Positions 23,160 through 33,169 of a stretch of 64,000 nt of DNA are shown in pieces. The notes beneath the pieces are model-generated. The model worked only from the letters and a program-made list of their open reading frames with translations, did not search any database and was not told the origin of the DNA. Source of the DNA: Cytidiella melzeri. Lineage: Eukaryota; Basidiomycota; Agaricomycetes; Polyporales; Irpicaceae. Made by a program: the position numbers and the translations under genes. The stretch spans positions 1 to 64,000 of the forward strand of contig JABYQR010000245.1 of the NCBI GenBank assembly GCA_022592445.1, in the 5' to 3' direction. The stretch's first letter is position 1; every line of letters starts with the position of its first letter.

Positions 23160-24514
23160 GAAGAGGTTGTGGAAGTGTTGGAATATGGGAAAGTGTTCTC
23201 GTCAAACTTTACGTCGGTCACTAAGACTATCCGTTGTTTATCCCAGAACCGGTAACCCTTAAGACCAGGTTCATATCCAACAAATATCATAGGAGCTGTC
23301 TTAGCAGACAGCTTGTTCTGACGATGTTTCTTGTGTATAAATATGTATGTGCGACATCCAAATACACGAAGGCAAGAAATATCAGGTTTTTCACCCTAAC
23401 ATTTCTCAATCTGTGTGTGCCATTTAAGACGCTGACTTGGAAAGCGGTTATAAACATATATGGCAGCCTCGCATGACAACTTCCAAAAGCCGTTAGAAGA
23501 ACCAGCGTGGTGACGCATAGCTTCTGCTTTATAAACAATTGTCTGCTGCCATTGTTCCACTCTACCATTCTGCTGATGTGAATAAGGCGTGGATGTCTGA
23601 CGTTCTATACCATACTGATGTAGGTATTTAGTGAACTCATTATTCAAGAACTCTGTACCCCTATCACTGTGAAACTTCTTCATCTTTCAACCAGTCTGGT
23701 TTTCCGCCCATGTTTTCCATCTCTTAAACTCGGATAATGCTTGGTTTTTATGCTTGAGGTAACATTGTTCCCCCATACCAGTAGCATCGTCTAAGAGAGT
23801 CATGGCGTACTTATAACCATCAATCGAAAGCGAAGGAAATTCAACTAAATCCAAGTGAACCAGTTCTAGTGGCTCCTTGGCTCGTGATAAAGAGGGTGGT
23901 TTTGGAAGTTGCTTTCCTCGACCAAGTTCACATCCGTGACATGGAGCAGTTGAGGACGGAACAGAGATACGCTCAGGTAATCCCTTAGTCCCTTTGTGAA
24001 GATTCTCAACAATGCGCTTCCACAGATTTCCTAGCCCATTATGCCACAACAGGTAATTATCAGAAGTCTTTATGGCTGCTACTGTCTCTTGTTGTTTTAC
24101 TATGCGCGCATTCATGTGATACATGCCTGCGTCGTCACAGCTCCCATACAGGAAATCTTTGCCCTTGTTTTGTATAGTCCAGCCTTTCGCTGTGATCTGA
24201 CTTGTATAGCCGTTGGCCAAAGCCTTACAAGGTGCAAATAATCGAGTAACTGCGTGTGGGATATAAAGAACGTTCTGAAGGGTGGCGCGGCTTACTACAC
24301 CATTCTTGAGCGCTGAGTCAATAATCACAGTCCCCCTTCCCGATATCTGAAGTGACATTTCCCTTCCTGCAACCGAACAGAATCCGGGTTTAACTGCAGC
24401 GGAATATTGTACAGAGTCAGAATATTGGTTAGTGATATGGCTACTCGCACCACTGTCAATAAGCCATTGGACAGTATCACGCTTGTGCGAGGAATAGAGT
24501 GAACCAGTGATCAT
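23160..24514 (-). pseudogene. copia protease-integrase fragment
   Basis: The protease motif WLIDSGASSHI opens the frame, followed by the GAG-pre-integrase finger (LLWHNGLGNLW ... PCHGCELGRGK) and the integrase core (LELVHLDLVEFPS; KKFHSDRGTEFLNNEF; QNGRVEQWQQ). A TGA separates the frames at about 23685, and a TAG occurs near 23398. Downstream, SCLRVFGCRTYIF and APMIFVGYEPGLKGYRFWD are the copia integrase tail. Non-functional. Confidence 0.85.
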
Positions 24515-24529
24515 TCCAAAGGACTCGTT

Positions 24530-25462
24530 CTAAAATACAGGCATAGCTTCTACGTTAACACTTTGAACTCGTGCTTTTCCTTTTCCCTTCTGATCCTTTT
24601 TCCCATTCTTGTTGTCCTGTTTCTTCTTATTCTGCTGCTGATTGTTCTGCGCTCCAGACGGCTTGTTCTTCCGAGTATTGTTATTGGACGGTTTAGTGTC
24701 CCAGTGCTCCTCGGTAGAGTGATTGGTCTTGCCACATCTGTCACACCTCTTTGTACCTTTATTGAATCGCTTGACTTGAGTTATCCTCGAAGCAGAGGTG
24801 CCTACTTTGTTAGAAAGACGCCTAGTTTCCTCGGCTTCAATCTTAGGAATGATGTTACTCAAGGTCAAGTTCTTCAGGTCATCGATAGTGCTGATGTATG
24901 CAGATAAAGCAAGATCATATGAAGGAGGAAGTTTTCCCAGCAACAGGAAAGCCTTCATTTTGTCGTCAAGAGTGAGACCAGCAGTAGCAACATCTTTGAT
25001 CATGGTCTGGTACTTTTTGATCTGAGGACGTATTTCTTGATTTTCATCAAAGACCAGGTTGTTCAATTTCTTGAACGCAACCATGCTCTCGAGTACGTTG
25101 GACTTTCCGTACTCTTTCTTCATGGTGTTCCAGATGTACTTTGCATCAGTGATCTGATTGTTGTCATGTTTGGACTTGATAATATCGAAAGAAATCTTTG
25201 ACAAGAGGTATCCAGCCGCTCGTATATTCAAAGTCTTCCATTTAGCAATCACTGCTGCATCAGCAGGAGAGCCTGGTTCCGTGCTAGCTCCGGTGACAAT
25301 GTCCCAACCATCAATGAACATCAGAGTGGCCTGCATAGCCATCTTCCATTCATGATAGTTATTGCCTTTAAGAACTGGTTTGTCATTGTTGTGGATGGCC
25401 CGACTAGCCCTTAATTTTCGCAATTTACCTCTTGTTTTTATCTGTAAAACTCTGGGCTGCAA
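24530..25462 (-). CDS. copia Gag (UBN2-type) with zinc knuckle
   Basis: Intact 310-codon frame. The capsid part is typical of UBN2-family Gag (GNNYHEWKMAMQATLMFIDG; AKYIWNTMKKEYGKSN; LLLGKLPPSYDLALSAYI). The knuckle is CDRCGKTNHSTEEHW, in which the last Cys of CCHC is replaced by His. The C-terminus is a very basic Lys/Gln/Asn tract. The protein could still be made, but the element cannot replicate by itself. Confidence 0.85.
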   Translation of the reverse strand: MQPRVLQIKTRGKLRKLRASRAIHNNDKPVLKGNNYHEWKMAMQATLMFIDGWDIVTGASTEPGSPADAAVIAKWKTLNIRAAGYLLSKISFDIIKSKHDNNQITDAKYIWNTMKKEYGKSNVLESMVAFKKLNNLVFDENQEIRPQIKKYQTMIKDVATAGLTLDDKMKAFLLLGKLPPSYDLALSAYISTIDDLKNLTLSNIIPKIEAEETRRLSNKVGTSASRITQVKRFNKGTKRCDRCGKTNHSTEEHWDTKPSNNNTRKNKPSGAQNNQQQNKKKQDNKNGKKDQKGKGKARVQSVNVEAMPVF

Positions 25463-25539
25463 CCCAGTTGCAACCTTCGCTACATAAACTCCTTTGCACG
25501 TCTATTAAGCGCCCGTATCACGTGGCTTAGACGCTCCAC

Positions 25540-26276
25540 ATGGTCATGTTACTTGCTACTACATCACACTGGCATGTGACTTAGCTTAAGTAAGACCACA
25601 TGGCTACCAACACTTGGCTCAGCCCATAGCTAGGGTTTGACACATAGATACCGTTCACATGGACTCCTTTTGTTCTTTCCCTATTGTTCTCTTTATGGAA
25701 GGATGTTCTCACAGGTGTGGGAATGGAATACAATAGTTGGTCTTCTTTTAGATAGACTCTCTCACGAGTAGAGTTCTTGGCAAGGTCTAGACAATAGCTA
25801 TTGTTCTCCTTTAGGTTGTTCTTTTGTTCTTCGTTCACACGGCCTCTTGCAAAGCCTGCCCTCAACATGGTCTGTGCGCAGGTCCATGAAGTCTATATAA
25901 GCAGCTACATGTACGCTTTTAGCCCCCATCTCAACCTCTTGGTCTTTACTGGGCTAGGTAAGCCACTCCCTCCTGTACTACATAGCTAGTAGTATTCAAT
26001 GCTAACTTGGTCTTTACTGGGCTAGATTTCTGAATAAGTTTGATAGCTGGTGAACACATTGTGCTTCATGCCTGCCACAACCTCCTTGTTTTCATCCACA
26101 TCGTGTTCCTGTTTGTCACGTCGAGCCCCATCTGCATGTCATTAGGTCGAGATTGTTGTGAAAACCCTGGGTCCCCTAGTCCCACTGTTTTAAAAAGTTT
26201 ATTCCTGTTTGACGAGTACGTCTCCGGTCTTATCATACCATTGAGCTACACTTACGTCGTCCGTTTCTACCCCCAG
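25540..26276 (+). promoter_or_regulatory. LTR-like leader and TATA box upstream of orphan gag F
   Basis: TATATAA at 25894-25900 is followed about 45 bp later by the first of two direct repeats of TTGGTCTTTACTGGGCTAG (about 25942 and 26009). This looks like the promoter end of an LTR plus leader driving gag F. The LTR limits could not be fixed because no second copy is present. Confidence 0.45.
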
Positions 26277-27281
26277 TGCGTTGTTTAGTGCCTAACGACA
26301 CGCGCCCCCGTTTTTCTAAGAACCTCTCTGCCACTGAGCCTCAGCTCAAGAGGTCTCTTCCACCATCTTTCCTTGACGCTCTCGCTGAAAAGCGCAAGAG
26401 CGGTCAACCTCATCGCTGGTCTGATAAAGACCTGGTCACTGTTGCAAAGTACGTGACCAAGAAGCTGCCTGTCAAAGGCATCACCCTCACCGTCCCCTCT
26501 TACGAGGAAAACCAACAACTTCGCGCTTCTGCCAGAGCATACAGAGAACGCGCCGCTGAAGAACGTGCTCGCACTCTAGCTGAGCAGCGAACCTACAAGC
26601 CAACTCTCTCTGACAAGGCTTTTCTGGCATGCTTTCATTGTCTGGGCCCAGAATCAGGGCAAGGCGTTTTTCCAGCAGGACGCGCAAGGCCAAGTCTGGG
26701 TGGACAACAATGGCGCGAGGATCTTTGATCCTCACAAACTCATCACCAGCGCCCTGTTATTCATGCAGGACAACGCTGCCGACTGGGCTCGCCCTCATAT
26801 TGAGGAGCTGGCCAGTAGCAAACCAGCTTTTGGCAGTAGCTGGGATATGTTTATTGAGCCTTTCAAAGCCATTTTCAAACCTATAGACGCTGTCATGGAG
26901 GCCAAGACGAAAATCGCCAACATGAAGCAAGGTAACATGACCTTCGCCACCCACATCTCCGAGTTTGAGACATGGGCCCCTCGCACTGGCTGGAGCCAGC
27001 AGGACCTCTTCTACCGTCTCAAGTCGAGCTTGAGCACCGAGTACTTGCAACACGTCTTGTACTTCCAAACTTGCGCTGCCATCTACAACGCACTCAAAGA
27101 TCAGTGCAAGGCGGTTGATGCCCAGCTTGCCGACCTCTGTAACAGCACGGGCAAGGTCATGGTGGACAGCTTTTTGGTACACGGCAAGTTCCACCAACAA
27201 GCATTCCGCAATCCCAACGCCATGGAGATAGACACCTCCCGTTTCTCCGCCCAGAAAGCCTGCCAAGCGTACAGAAGCGTT
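26276..27281 (+). pseudogene. orphan Ty3 Gag (F), one-base frameshift, truncated
   Basis: The first frame reads RWSDKDLVTVAKYVTKKLP. After DKAFLA it must shift by one base near 26630 to continue as AFIVWAQNQGKAFFQQDA and then the long frame from 26700 (GARIFDPHKLITSALLFMQD, EAKTKIANMKQGN). One missing G in a GG pair explains the break. The gag is cut at about 27281, exactly where minus-strand gag of element B1 begins. No pol follows. Confidence 0.75.
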
Positions 27282-28064
27282 CCCCATACTTGACAAAGTT
27301 CTTATGTGCCAGATCGGTGTTATTGAACAAGGCGTCAAGCTCCTTTCGAGCACCCTCCTTATCGTCCCGTTGTCCGTATTATACCTTGAGCTCGTTCTCG
27401 AACTCTTCCCACATTCAAATTGTCTGACCCTTCATCAGCTTCTTGATTCATGGCTCCATGTATTGAGCCGCTGCGCCTGAGAGCTGGTTCATTGTGACGG
27501 CAATACATTGCCTGTCTGTAGCAACGTTCTCGTAGACAAGCCACAGAGAGATCTTCTTCAACCACTCGTTGAACTTGACCTTGCCATCAATGCCATTGAG
27601 CTCCGGGGGTTCGCCAATCTTAGGCTAGCGCGAGGATCCTCCTTGTCCTTGAGACAAAGGAAGCTGATTGATCTAGTTTACCACATCGGTGATCGTCGTC
27701 TTGACCATGTCGAGATCAGTGTCCATCCGCTGGACTTGCGTGTCCGCCACGAACTGCCAATATAGGTCTTGAGCGACCTTATCAACTTATTCCTGGAGGT
27801 TATCCTCCAGCAATGACAACTGATTGTTCCAGATGAGAACCTTTTGATTCATCATATTGTGAACAATAGCAGTTGTTGCTTCTCCTTCAACTATGCGAGT
27901 AAAAGCTCTTTGGGATATGGTGAGGTTGTGGAAGATGTGCTGCTCAAAGTTCTCAACAGAAGGGTTATAGACGATTGGCGTAATCTTGCCAAAAGGAACA
28001 GAATGGGTGAGGTTAGCAGCGGGGGCAGCGCTGGATCCGGCGTTGGATTGAGAGGCTATTGCTT
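27282..28064 (-). pseudogene. Gag capsid region of B1 with several nonsense codons
   Basis: Minus-strand translation gives KIGEPPELNGIDGKVKFNEW, LTISQRAFTRIVEGE and EFENELKV-stop-YGQRDDKEG. This is the retrotransposon Gag family common in chromodomain Ty3 elements. Stops occur where Trp or Gln is expected (EP-stop-IKK, TI-stop-MWEE, KV-stop-YG, LQE-stop-VDK), all explicable as TGG to TGA or CAA to TAA. Minor phase changes also occur. Confidence 0.75.
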
Positions 28065-28229
28065 CTAATTTCTAAGTTAGCAAAGGATAAGTGAAATACT
28101 ATTTCTAGTATAAGAAGAAGAGAAACACCACTTTTCACACATTGAACTCTTGTCAGAGTTGTTTTCACACATTAAATCCTTTTCAGGAAGTTTTCACCAA
28201 GTAAAATGAGGCTTGTCAGCCCATACATT

Positions 28230-29009
28230 TTATTCTGTTTCCCCATATACAAAGGCGTTCATTTCGAACAGCCCTTCTAGTAGTTCTAAGATGTAACCCC
28301 ATCTCCGGTGTATGGCTACAAAACTAATTCTACCCAAACGTTTTAAGTCCTTTTTCACCATTCTCCATTCCCTATTTGACATCTTGTCCGTATGGTTCTC
28401 CTTGAACCACTGTTCTATCATGTAGACTCGACCAATCAGCAGCTGAATGTTTTTGCGACAAGTGTTGAGCCGTGCATCCGAAGATTGGCCAACACTTGCG
28501 AAAGAGGCGTTCAGCTTGTTGGGCACAGGCTCAAGCCTTTGACAGGCTGCTGTGATCATGGGTTCGAACTCCTGTTGACGAAGCATAAGCTTTGTCTTAC
28601 GGAAGTGGAGGTTGGCAGAGAGTGGAGTGGGAGTGGGAATGTGAGTACGTCTGTTTCGATCCTCAATTTGCTGAAGAAGAGTAAGCTTTTCAGCTTCCTC
28701 CTTCTCCTGCTTTTCAATCCTATCAAGAAGACTTCTCTGAGACATGAGACTAGAGTGTTGTCTCATTTGAGCTTGGTTCTCTTCATGCTCAATGGTTGTT
28801 CGAGCTTGCTCTTCGAGGTCGATCCTCTTGATGAGAGGTTTGTTGTCAGGGTACTTGACACGGCGAGGCTTGCCGGTGTCTTTGAACTTGTTGAGAGTCT
28901 CTTTGGAGACTGCAAAGCGTTCTTGAAGTCCAGTGACTTCACTGCGGATGGGGATGGGGTAGGGAGCCTTGCGGCCAGTCCTAGCAGCAACATAGCGGGA
29001 AGGAGGCAT
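28230..29009 (-). CDS. B1 N-terminal Gag-like protein with coiled coil
   Basis: Intact 259-codon frame starting MPPSRYVAARTGRKAPYP. The middle is a charged coiled coil (LLDRIEKQEKEEAEKLTLL), followed by a helical region ending LLEGLFEMNAFVYGETE. It lies between the element leader and the capsid-like region, so it is probably the N-terminal part of Gag or a separate first product. No enzymatic motif. The family was not recognised beyond this position. Confidence 0.6.
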   Translation of the reverse strand: MPPSRYVAARTGRKAPYPIPIRSEVTGLQERFAVSKETLNKFKDTGKPRRVKYPDNKPLIKRIDLEEQARTTIEHEENQAQMRQHSSLMSQRSLLDRIEKQEKEEAEKLTLLQQIEDRNRRTHIPTPTPLSANLHFRKTKLMLRQQEFEPMITAACQRLEPVPNKLNASFASVGQSSDARLNTCRKNIQLLIGRVYMIEQWFKENHTDKMSNREWRMVKKDLKRLGRISFVAIHRRWGYILELLEGLFEMNAFVYGETE

Positions 29010-29587
29010 GGTGACTGTATGACAATGTGTGGTGAGCTTGTCAGCTCAGTGGTGTGCAAAACAAATCTCCATAAAGGAGAGGTCCTGTGTGTGCACGGAG
29101 TAGTGCCGGCGTTGGCCTGGACTCTCTCTCCAGGTCCAGTGGTGAAAAGGATCTCCGTCACGGTTCTACCTGTGCAGCAAATGGTTGGTGGATCAGTATT
29201 ACACTAACCCTAAGTCCGACAAGAACAAGTTACCCCTCTTCGTGCCTAGGCACCCATGGGCTTCTAATTCTGTTGTCTAGCTTTTTTAACAAGCATCTGA
29301 CACCAGACTCCACTATTGCCTGTGGGGAGGCACACTTTCATCATGTTGGCATAGTGCCAACCCCTGCTCTGATCAGCTCTAGGAGCGTCAGGCGAGAGGG
29401 TGATTCAAGTTGTGCACATCAAGGCAAAGCCGAGACATGACTAACACTTAAAGCCTATGGTCCAGCTACCGCTATTTCTAGAGGATTTGTAGAGGGACCT
29501 ACACACAGGCACAAGACCTAGAAGAAAGGGGAAGAAAACCTCCAGCACGTCCAGAGACGTGAGGAAGTAGGGACAGTCTTATCCAAA
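29010..29587 (-). other. leader of element B1
   Basis: 578 bp of non-coding sequence between the LTR and the first ATG of B1. It begins, on the minus strand, TTTGGATAAGACTG, close to the sequence after the element A LTR; the primer binding site should be here, but the tRNA was not identified. Confidence 0.5.
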
Positions 29588-30028
29588 TGTAACAGTCAAG
29601 GTTACACTCACCAGATTGCTGTTAAACTTGAGGGGGGAATAGTGAGATAGAGAGTAGAGTGTTGGTGACAGTGTGTACTGGGGAGTACGATGTAGTCCTT
29701 GATCAACAGAGTGGATAAGACTGAGGGGATATGCCCTCAGGAGTGCCTCTATATATAGAGGAGGACCCCAGGTACTACCCTAAGACCCCTAATACCTACA
29801 TGAGTAAGCAAAGTAATCTACCTTACTAAGCATGCCCTATCCCCGAGTGGTGCCACTTCAATAATCAACAGTAAGCAATTGTCCCCATGACCTGACCCCA
29901 TGACCCAGTCCCAAGGCTAGACTTGTTCTAGCTTGTTCTAAGACAAGGCTAGACTTTTCCAGAAGGTTCTAAAAACTATGACATCATCTAATGGAATGTT
30001 CTGTACTATTACATCATAGTTCCAGCAT
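29588..30028 (-). repeat. LTR of element B1, distal segment
   Basis: Begins TGTAACAG in plus coordinates and matches 49978 onward and, inverted, the end of the B3 LTR at 39996. It contains a TATATATA box near 29750. It is interrupted at 30028 by chimera L and resumes at 34313. Confidence 0.8.
30016..30028. repeat. 13 bp target-site duplication of chimera L (left)
   Basis: ATAGTTCCAGCAT is repeated exactly at 34313-34325, at the other end of the insertion. A duplication of this length is typical of target-primed LINE insertion. Confidence 0.9.
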
Positions 30029-30478
30029 TTTTTTTTTTTTTTTTTTATTATCTAAGTTTATAAAGGTCCGTGCGTAACGTAGTTACATGTGAGACCATAA
30101 TCCGAAACCATGAAACGGCTGCCAGCGCCCGTCCCGATTGTGGGTTATTTTATACAGTCCTCGGATGAGTGGTGTGGACCGGACAGCGAGGCAGTGGTGT
30201 TCAGGCACCGCCCAAGTGTCACAACCTATACTTGGCAGAAACAGAAAGGGAGACATAGACCCCCGGCCCCATGTTGGCCTGCGGCTGCGAGTGCCCGCTG
30301 CAACTGCTACTTTCTGACGGTTTTTTCAGGACGGTTGAATGTGGTATGTCCTAGGCCTGATGACTTAGCCCCGTCTAAGCGCGTTGTCGCTACTACGCAG
30401 AAAGAGAAAATAACCCCCCCTCCGTTGAAGAAACAAAACATTCACCAACATGCCAGGTCATGGCACACAAAAGCCCTT

Positions 30479-33166
30479 TCACTTACTTAGGTGAAGGGTT
30501 CCTTCGCCAGATGCAGGGTAGAGAACACCCCAACCCGCATCCGTGGGTTCCCCCCAAGCCAAACGTCCTGTCTGACTAGGGTTCGCCCGCCACCGCGTAG
30601 ATTCCGACAGCGAGGGGTCGACCTCGCCACCGTCCTCATGATGACCATCGCGTCTCGAATTGGAATCACGGTTTGCCACAGGAAGGCGAAACTCATCCTC
30701 TCCGAAATCCAGCGCATCCGCTGGCCTTCCATTAGCAAGGTATTGCCGCTCCCTCTGCGGCCCCCACCAACTGGAGTATGGAGATTTGAACTCCAGGTCG
30801 TCTGTTAGATTTCTAAAAAACCAGTCGACAAACTTTGCTCGGTCCTCCTCCGACCTAGCATTGGCCTCAGCTTCCGCCTTGGCATGGTGATCATCCGCTG
30901 GAATATGTTTCTCCTTCGGCTTCTTCACCTTCAATATTGGGTCACGCTTCTGCTCCTCAGAAGCCTCCCCTTTGTGTATGAGCGTCCTTATAGTCCACTC
31001 ATGTCCTGATCTCCACACCTCACGCATAAACTGCCGGTGGGATTTGGGACTGTAATCGATCGGTTTCCACTTGGTGTGGGCACCAAACACGGTTTGTTTA
31101 AGTATCGTCTCAACCCATACTCGTGTTACCGCGTAGGAGTTGAAACAATTTGCAGCTAAATCTGAGGTTCTCGTTTCCACCAGTTTAGCCCATTCAAAAG
31201 TTCCTGCCATGGGGTTCATGATCAAGAACACAAGGAGTTCGTTTTGTCCAAACGACTGTGTGCAGTTTTGGAAATCTGCAGAATCCATATCCGCAAGAGC
31301 TGCTAGCTCCTCTTGGTTGTATGGGTCAGGTGGTCTCCAAGCACGGTACCACAAAAGGCACTCTCCCAGCAGATGCTTTCGAGTTTCAATAGCGCCACAC
31401 GCACATTCCGCGGGGCCCTCCAGGTGAAATCTTTCACGGAACTCGCCAATAGGCATGTGTCCTGAGATGAGACGTGTAGCAGCAGCATATTCCGCCACAC
31501 CCACTGTATTATCAGGCTTATCAACGTTATACAACGCTGACTGAGCTCCGCCAAGGTTTTTCAACCACCAATGCCGTTTGGCCACTGGTGTCACTCCCTT
31601 GAATTCAGACGTTTTAATAACGTTGCTGTGCCCTTTGTAATCAAAGTCTTTCATAAGACGATGCCACCGTTTAATAGCCATTGCATCTTTGTCTTGACGT
31701 GCCACACTCCACGAGGTAAATCTCGGTTGTGGTTTTTCTGTAGCCTCTTTGGCAAATTTGTCCATGTCCTCGTTGAGTGCGAGGCCAATGTGACTTGGTA
31801 CCCAATGCAGCCCCACATAGCGTGCAGGGTTTGCACTCAAGAAGTCTCGCACCCTTCGGCACGCTACCAAACGCATCATCTGTCCCGGGCCAACATTTGG
31901 CTTCAGGATGGATTGTAATGCAGACTTGTTGTCAGCAAAGAGGTGGATTTCAGTGATACTATCAGGAATGTTCATGACAGCATCACTAATACCCATAGCA
32001 AGAGCGCAAATTTCAGCGTCATATACGCCAGAATTGCCCATAGGGGTGTGTTTCCTAGTAAGAGTTACACCCATGTGTCGTGTAGTCCAGGCTGCTCCTG
32101 ACTTGCGTCTTCTTGCAGACCCATCCCATATAAGAGATCCGTCAGTCCAAACTGAACGAATGTCTTCATTATGTTCTGTGAACTCAATTCGAGGTTTCAG
32201 ATCTCCATCCACCCACGACTTAAAATCGTTGGAGGATTTGTTTGGCGCATCCACAAAGAACTTGATTCTGTCCTGGAACTCATCTAGAATGCGTTTACCA
32301 GGCCAGTTTTCAACATCAACAGGATCAAAGGCTTCGTCTGAAGTCATCCCTATTCTATGGATGTGCGCCAAAGGCGAATCCACTTTACAGCGTCGTGCCC
32401 CCAAAGGAAAAGGCATGCGACAATTTGCATCGTTTGTCTCCCACTCCGCCGGGAGATTAGCCCGGAGGGGGTGACCTTGATGCACTGTTCTCACTCTAAG
32501 AGCAGCTTTCGACATAAATTTGTCTACTTGGTGTCGGATGGGAATGAGCCCAGCCATCATCTCAAGTGCACCAATCGGAGTGGTCTTAAAGCCACCTGTG
32601 ATCCACCTCGCAGCTCGCGACTGAGCAAGTTGAAGCTCTTTCGCAATCCATTTCTGTCGCTTCCAATTGGGATCCCACCACAGTTGTGCACCGTAGAGTA
32701 GGACTGGAAGCACGTTAGAGATGTATAACCGTCTCTTATGATAAGGATTAAATCCTCGTTGAGAATTACCAAGTAATCGCAACGCATTGACAGTGCTACA
32801 CGCCTTGTTAGCATACCGTCTTATGTGCTCCCTCCATGTAAGTCTAGGAGTGAAAAAGAAGCCCAGGTATCGTACAACCTCCTTAGGCTTAATGACAATT
32901 ACTGTCCCGTCATGGCTTGGCAAATTCACACTTGGGCCCAAAGGTTCACCTGGGCTCCAAGGTTTGGTGCTATCTCTGAAGTGGATAAGTTCGGTCTTAT
33001 CCCCTTCTACTTCTAACCCTGCCATTCTCATGGCATCGGTCATTTTTACATATATGCGTTCCAGCAACCTAGCGTTTGCTATAAGTTGTTGGTTAATGCG
33101 CGCTTTTGCCATTGGAGGGCCAAATACATGTATCCACCCATCATCGACAAAGAATTGCAGGGCCAT
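30479..33166 (-). CDS. LINE RT (C-terminal part) plus RNase H protein
   Basis: 895 codons, uninterrupted. The frame starts just before the RT active site FVDD (residues 6-9); palm, fingers and any endonuclease are missing. The thumb follows (VVRYLGFFFTPRLTWREHI, VLPVLLYGAQLWW). RNase H lies at about 338-475: WTDGS with D342, YDAE with E385, ADNKS with D412 and HWVPSHIGLALNEDMDKFA with the final Asp near 467-469. A C-x-C...H...C cluster (CACGAIETRKHLLGEC) follows, as in Tad/I-type fungal LINEs. The product could fold as an RNase H but not as a complete RT. Upstream in the same frame there is a stop within about 15 codons, so the truncation is real. Confidence 0.85.
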   Translation of the reverse strand: MALQFFVDDGWIHVFGPPMAKARINQQLIANARLLERIYVKMTDAMRMAGLEVEGDKTELIHFRDSTKPWSPGEPLGPSVNLPSHDGTVIVIKPKEVVRYLGFFFTPRLTWREHIRRYANKACSTVNALRLLGNSQRGFNPYHKRRLYISNVLPVLLYGAQLWWDPNWKRQKWIAKELQLAQSRAARWITGGFKTTPIGALEMMAGLIPIRHQVDKFMSKAALRVRTVHQGHPLRANLPAEWETNDANCRMPFPLGARRCKVDSPLAHIHRIGMTSDEAFDPVDVENWPGKRILDEFQDRIKFFVDAPNKSSNDFKSWVDGDLKPRIEFTEHNEDIRSVWTDGSLIWDGSARRRKSGAAWTTRHMGVTLTRKHTPMGNSGVYDAEICALAMGISDAVMNIPDSITEIHLFADNKSALQSILKPNVGPGQMMRLVACRRVRDFLSANPARYVGLHWVPSHIGLALNEDMDKFAKEATEKPQPRFTSWSVARQDKDAMAIKRWHRLMKDFDYKGHSNVIKTSEFKGVTPVAKRHWWLKNLGGAQSALYNVDKPDNTVGVAEYAAATRLISGHMPIGEFRERFHLEGPAECACGAIETRKHLLGECLLWYRAWRPPDPYNQEELAALADMDSADFQNCTQSFGQNELLVFLIMNPMAGTFEWAKLVETRTSDLAANCFNSYAVTRVWVETILKQTVFGAHTKWKPIDYSPKSHRQFMREVWRSGHEWTIRTLIHKGEASEEQKRDPILKVKKPKEKHIPADDHHAKAEAEANARSEEDRAKFVDWFFRNLTDDLEFKSPYSSWWGPQRERQYLANGRPADALDFGEDEFRLPVANRDSNSRRDGHHEDGGEVDPSLSESTRWRANPSQTGRLAWGEPTDAGWGVLYPASGEGTLHLSK

Positions 33167-33169
33167 CCT

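Larger units (their letters stand above)
23160..25470 (-). mobile_element. Ty1/copia element, truncated (no reverse transcriptase)
   Basis: Minus-strand order is Gag (25462-24530), protease/integrase (24514-23687) and the integrase remainder (23683 to about 23160). RT and RNase H, which should follow integrase in copia elements, are absent: the element stops where hAT sequence begins. No second LTR was found. Confidence 0.85.

Noticed and set aside
30110..30490. Plus-strand 126-codon frame next to the poly(T) run
   Set aside because: It lies antisense in the 3' untranslated part of chimera L and has no recognisable domain.
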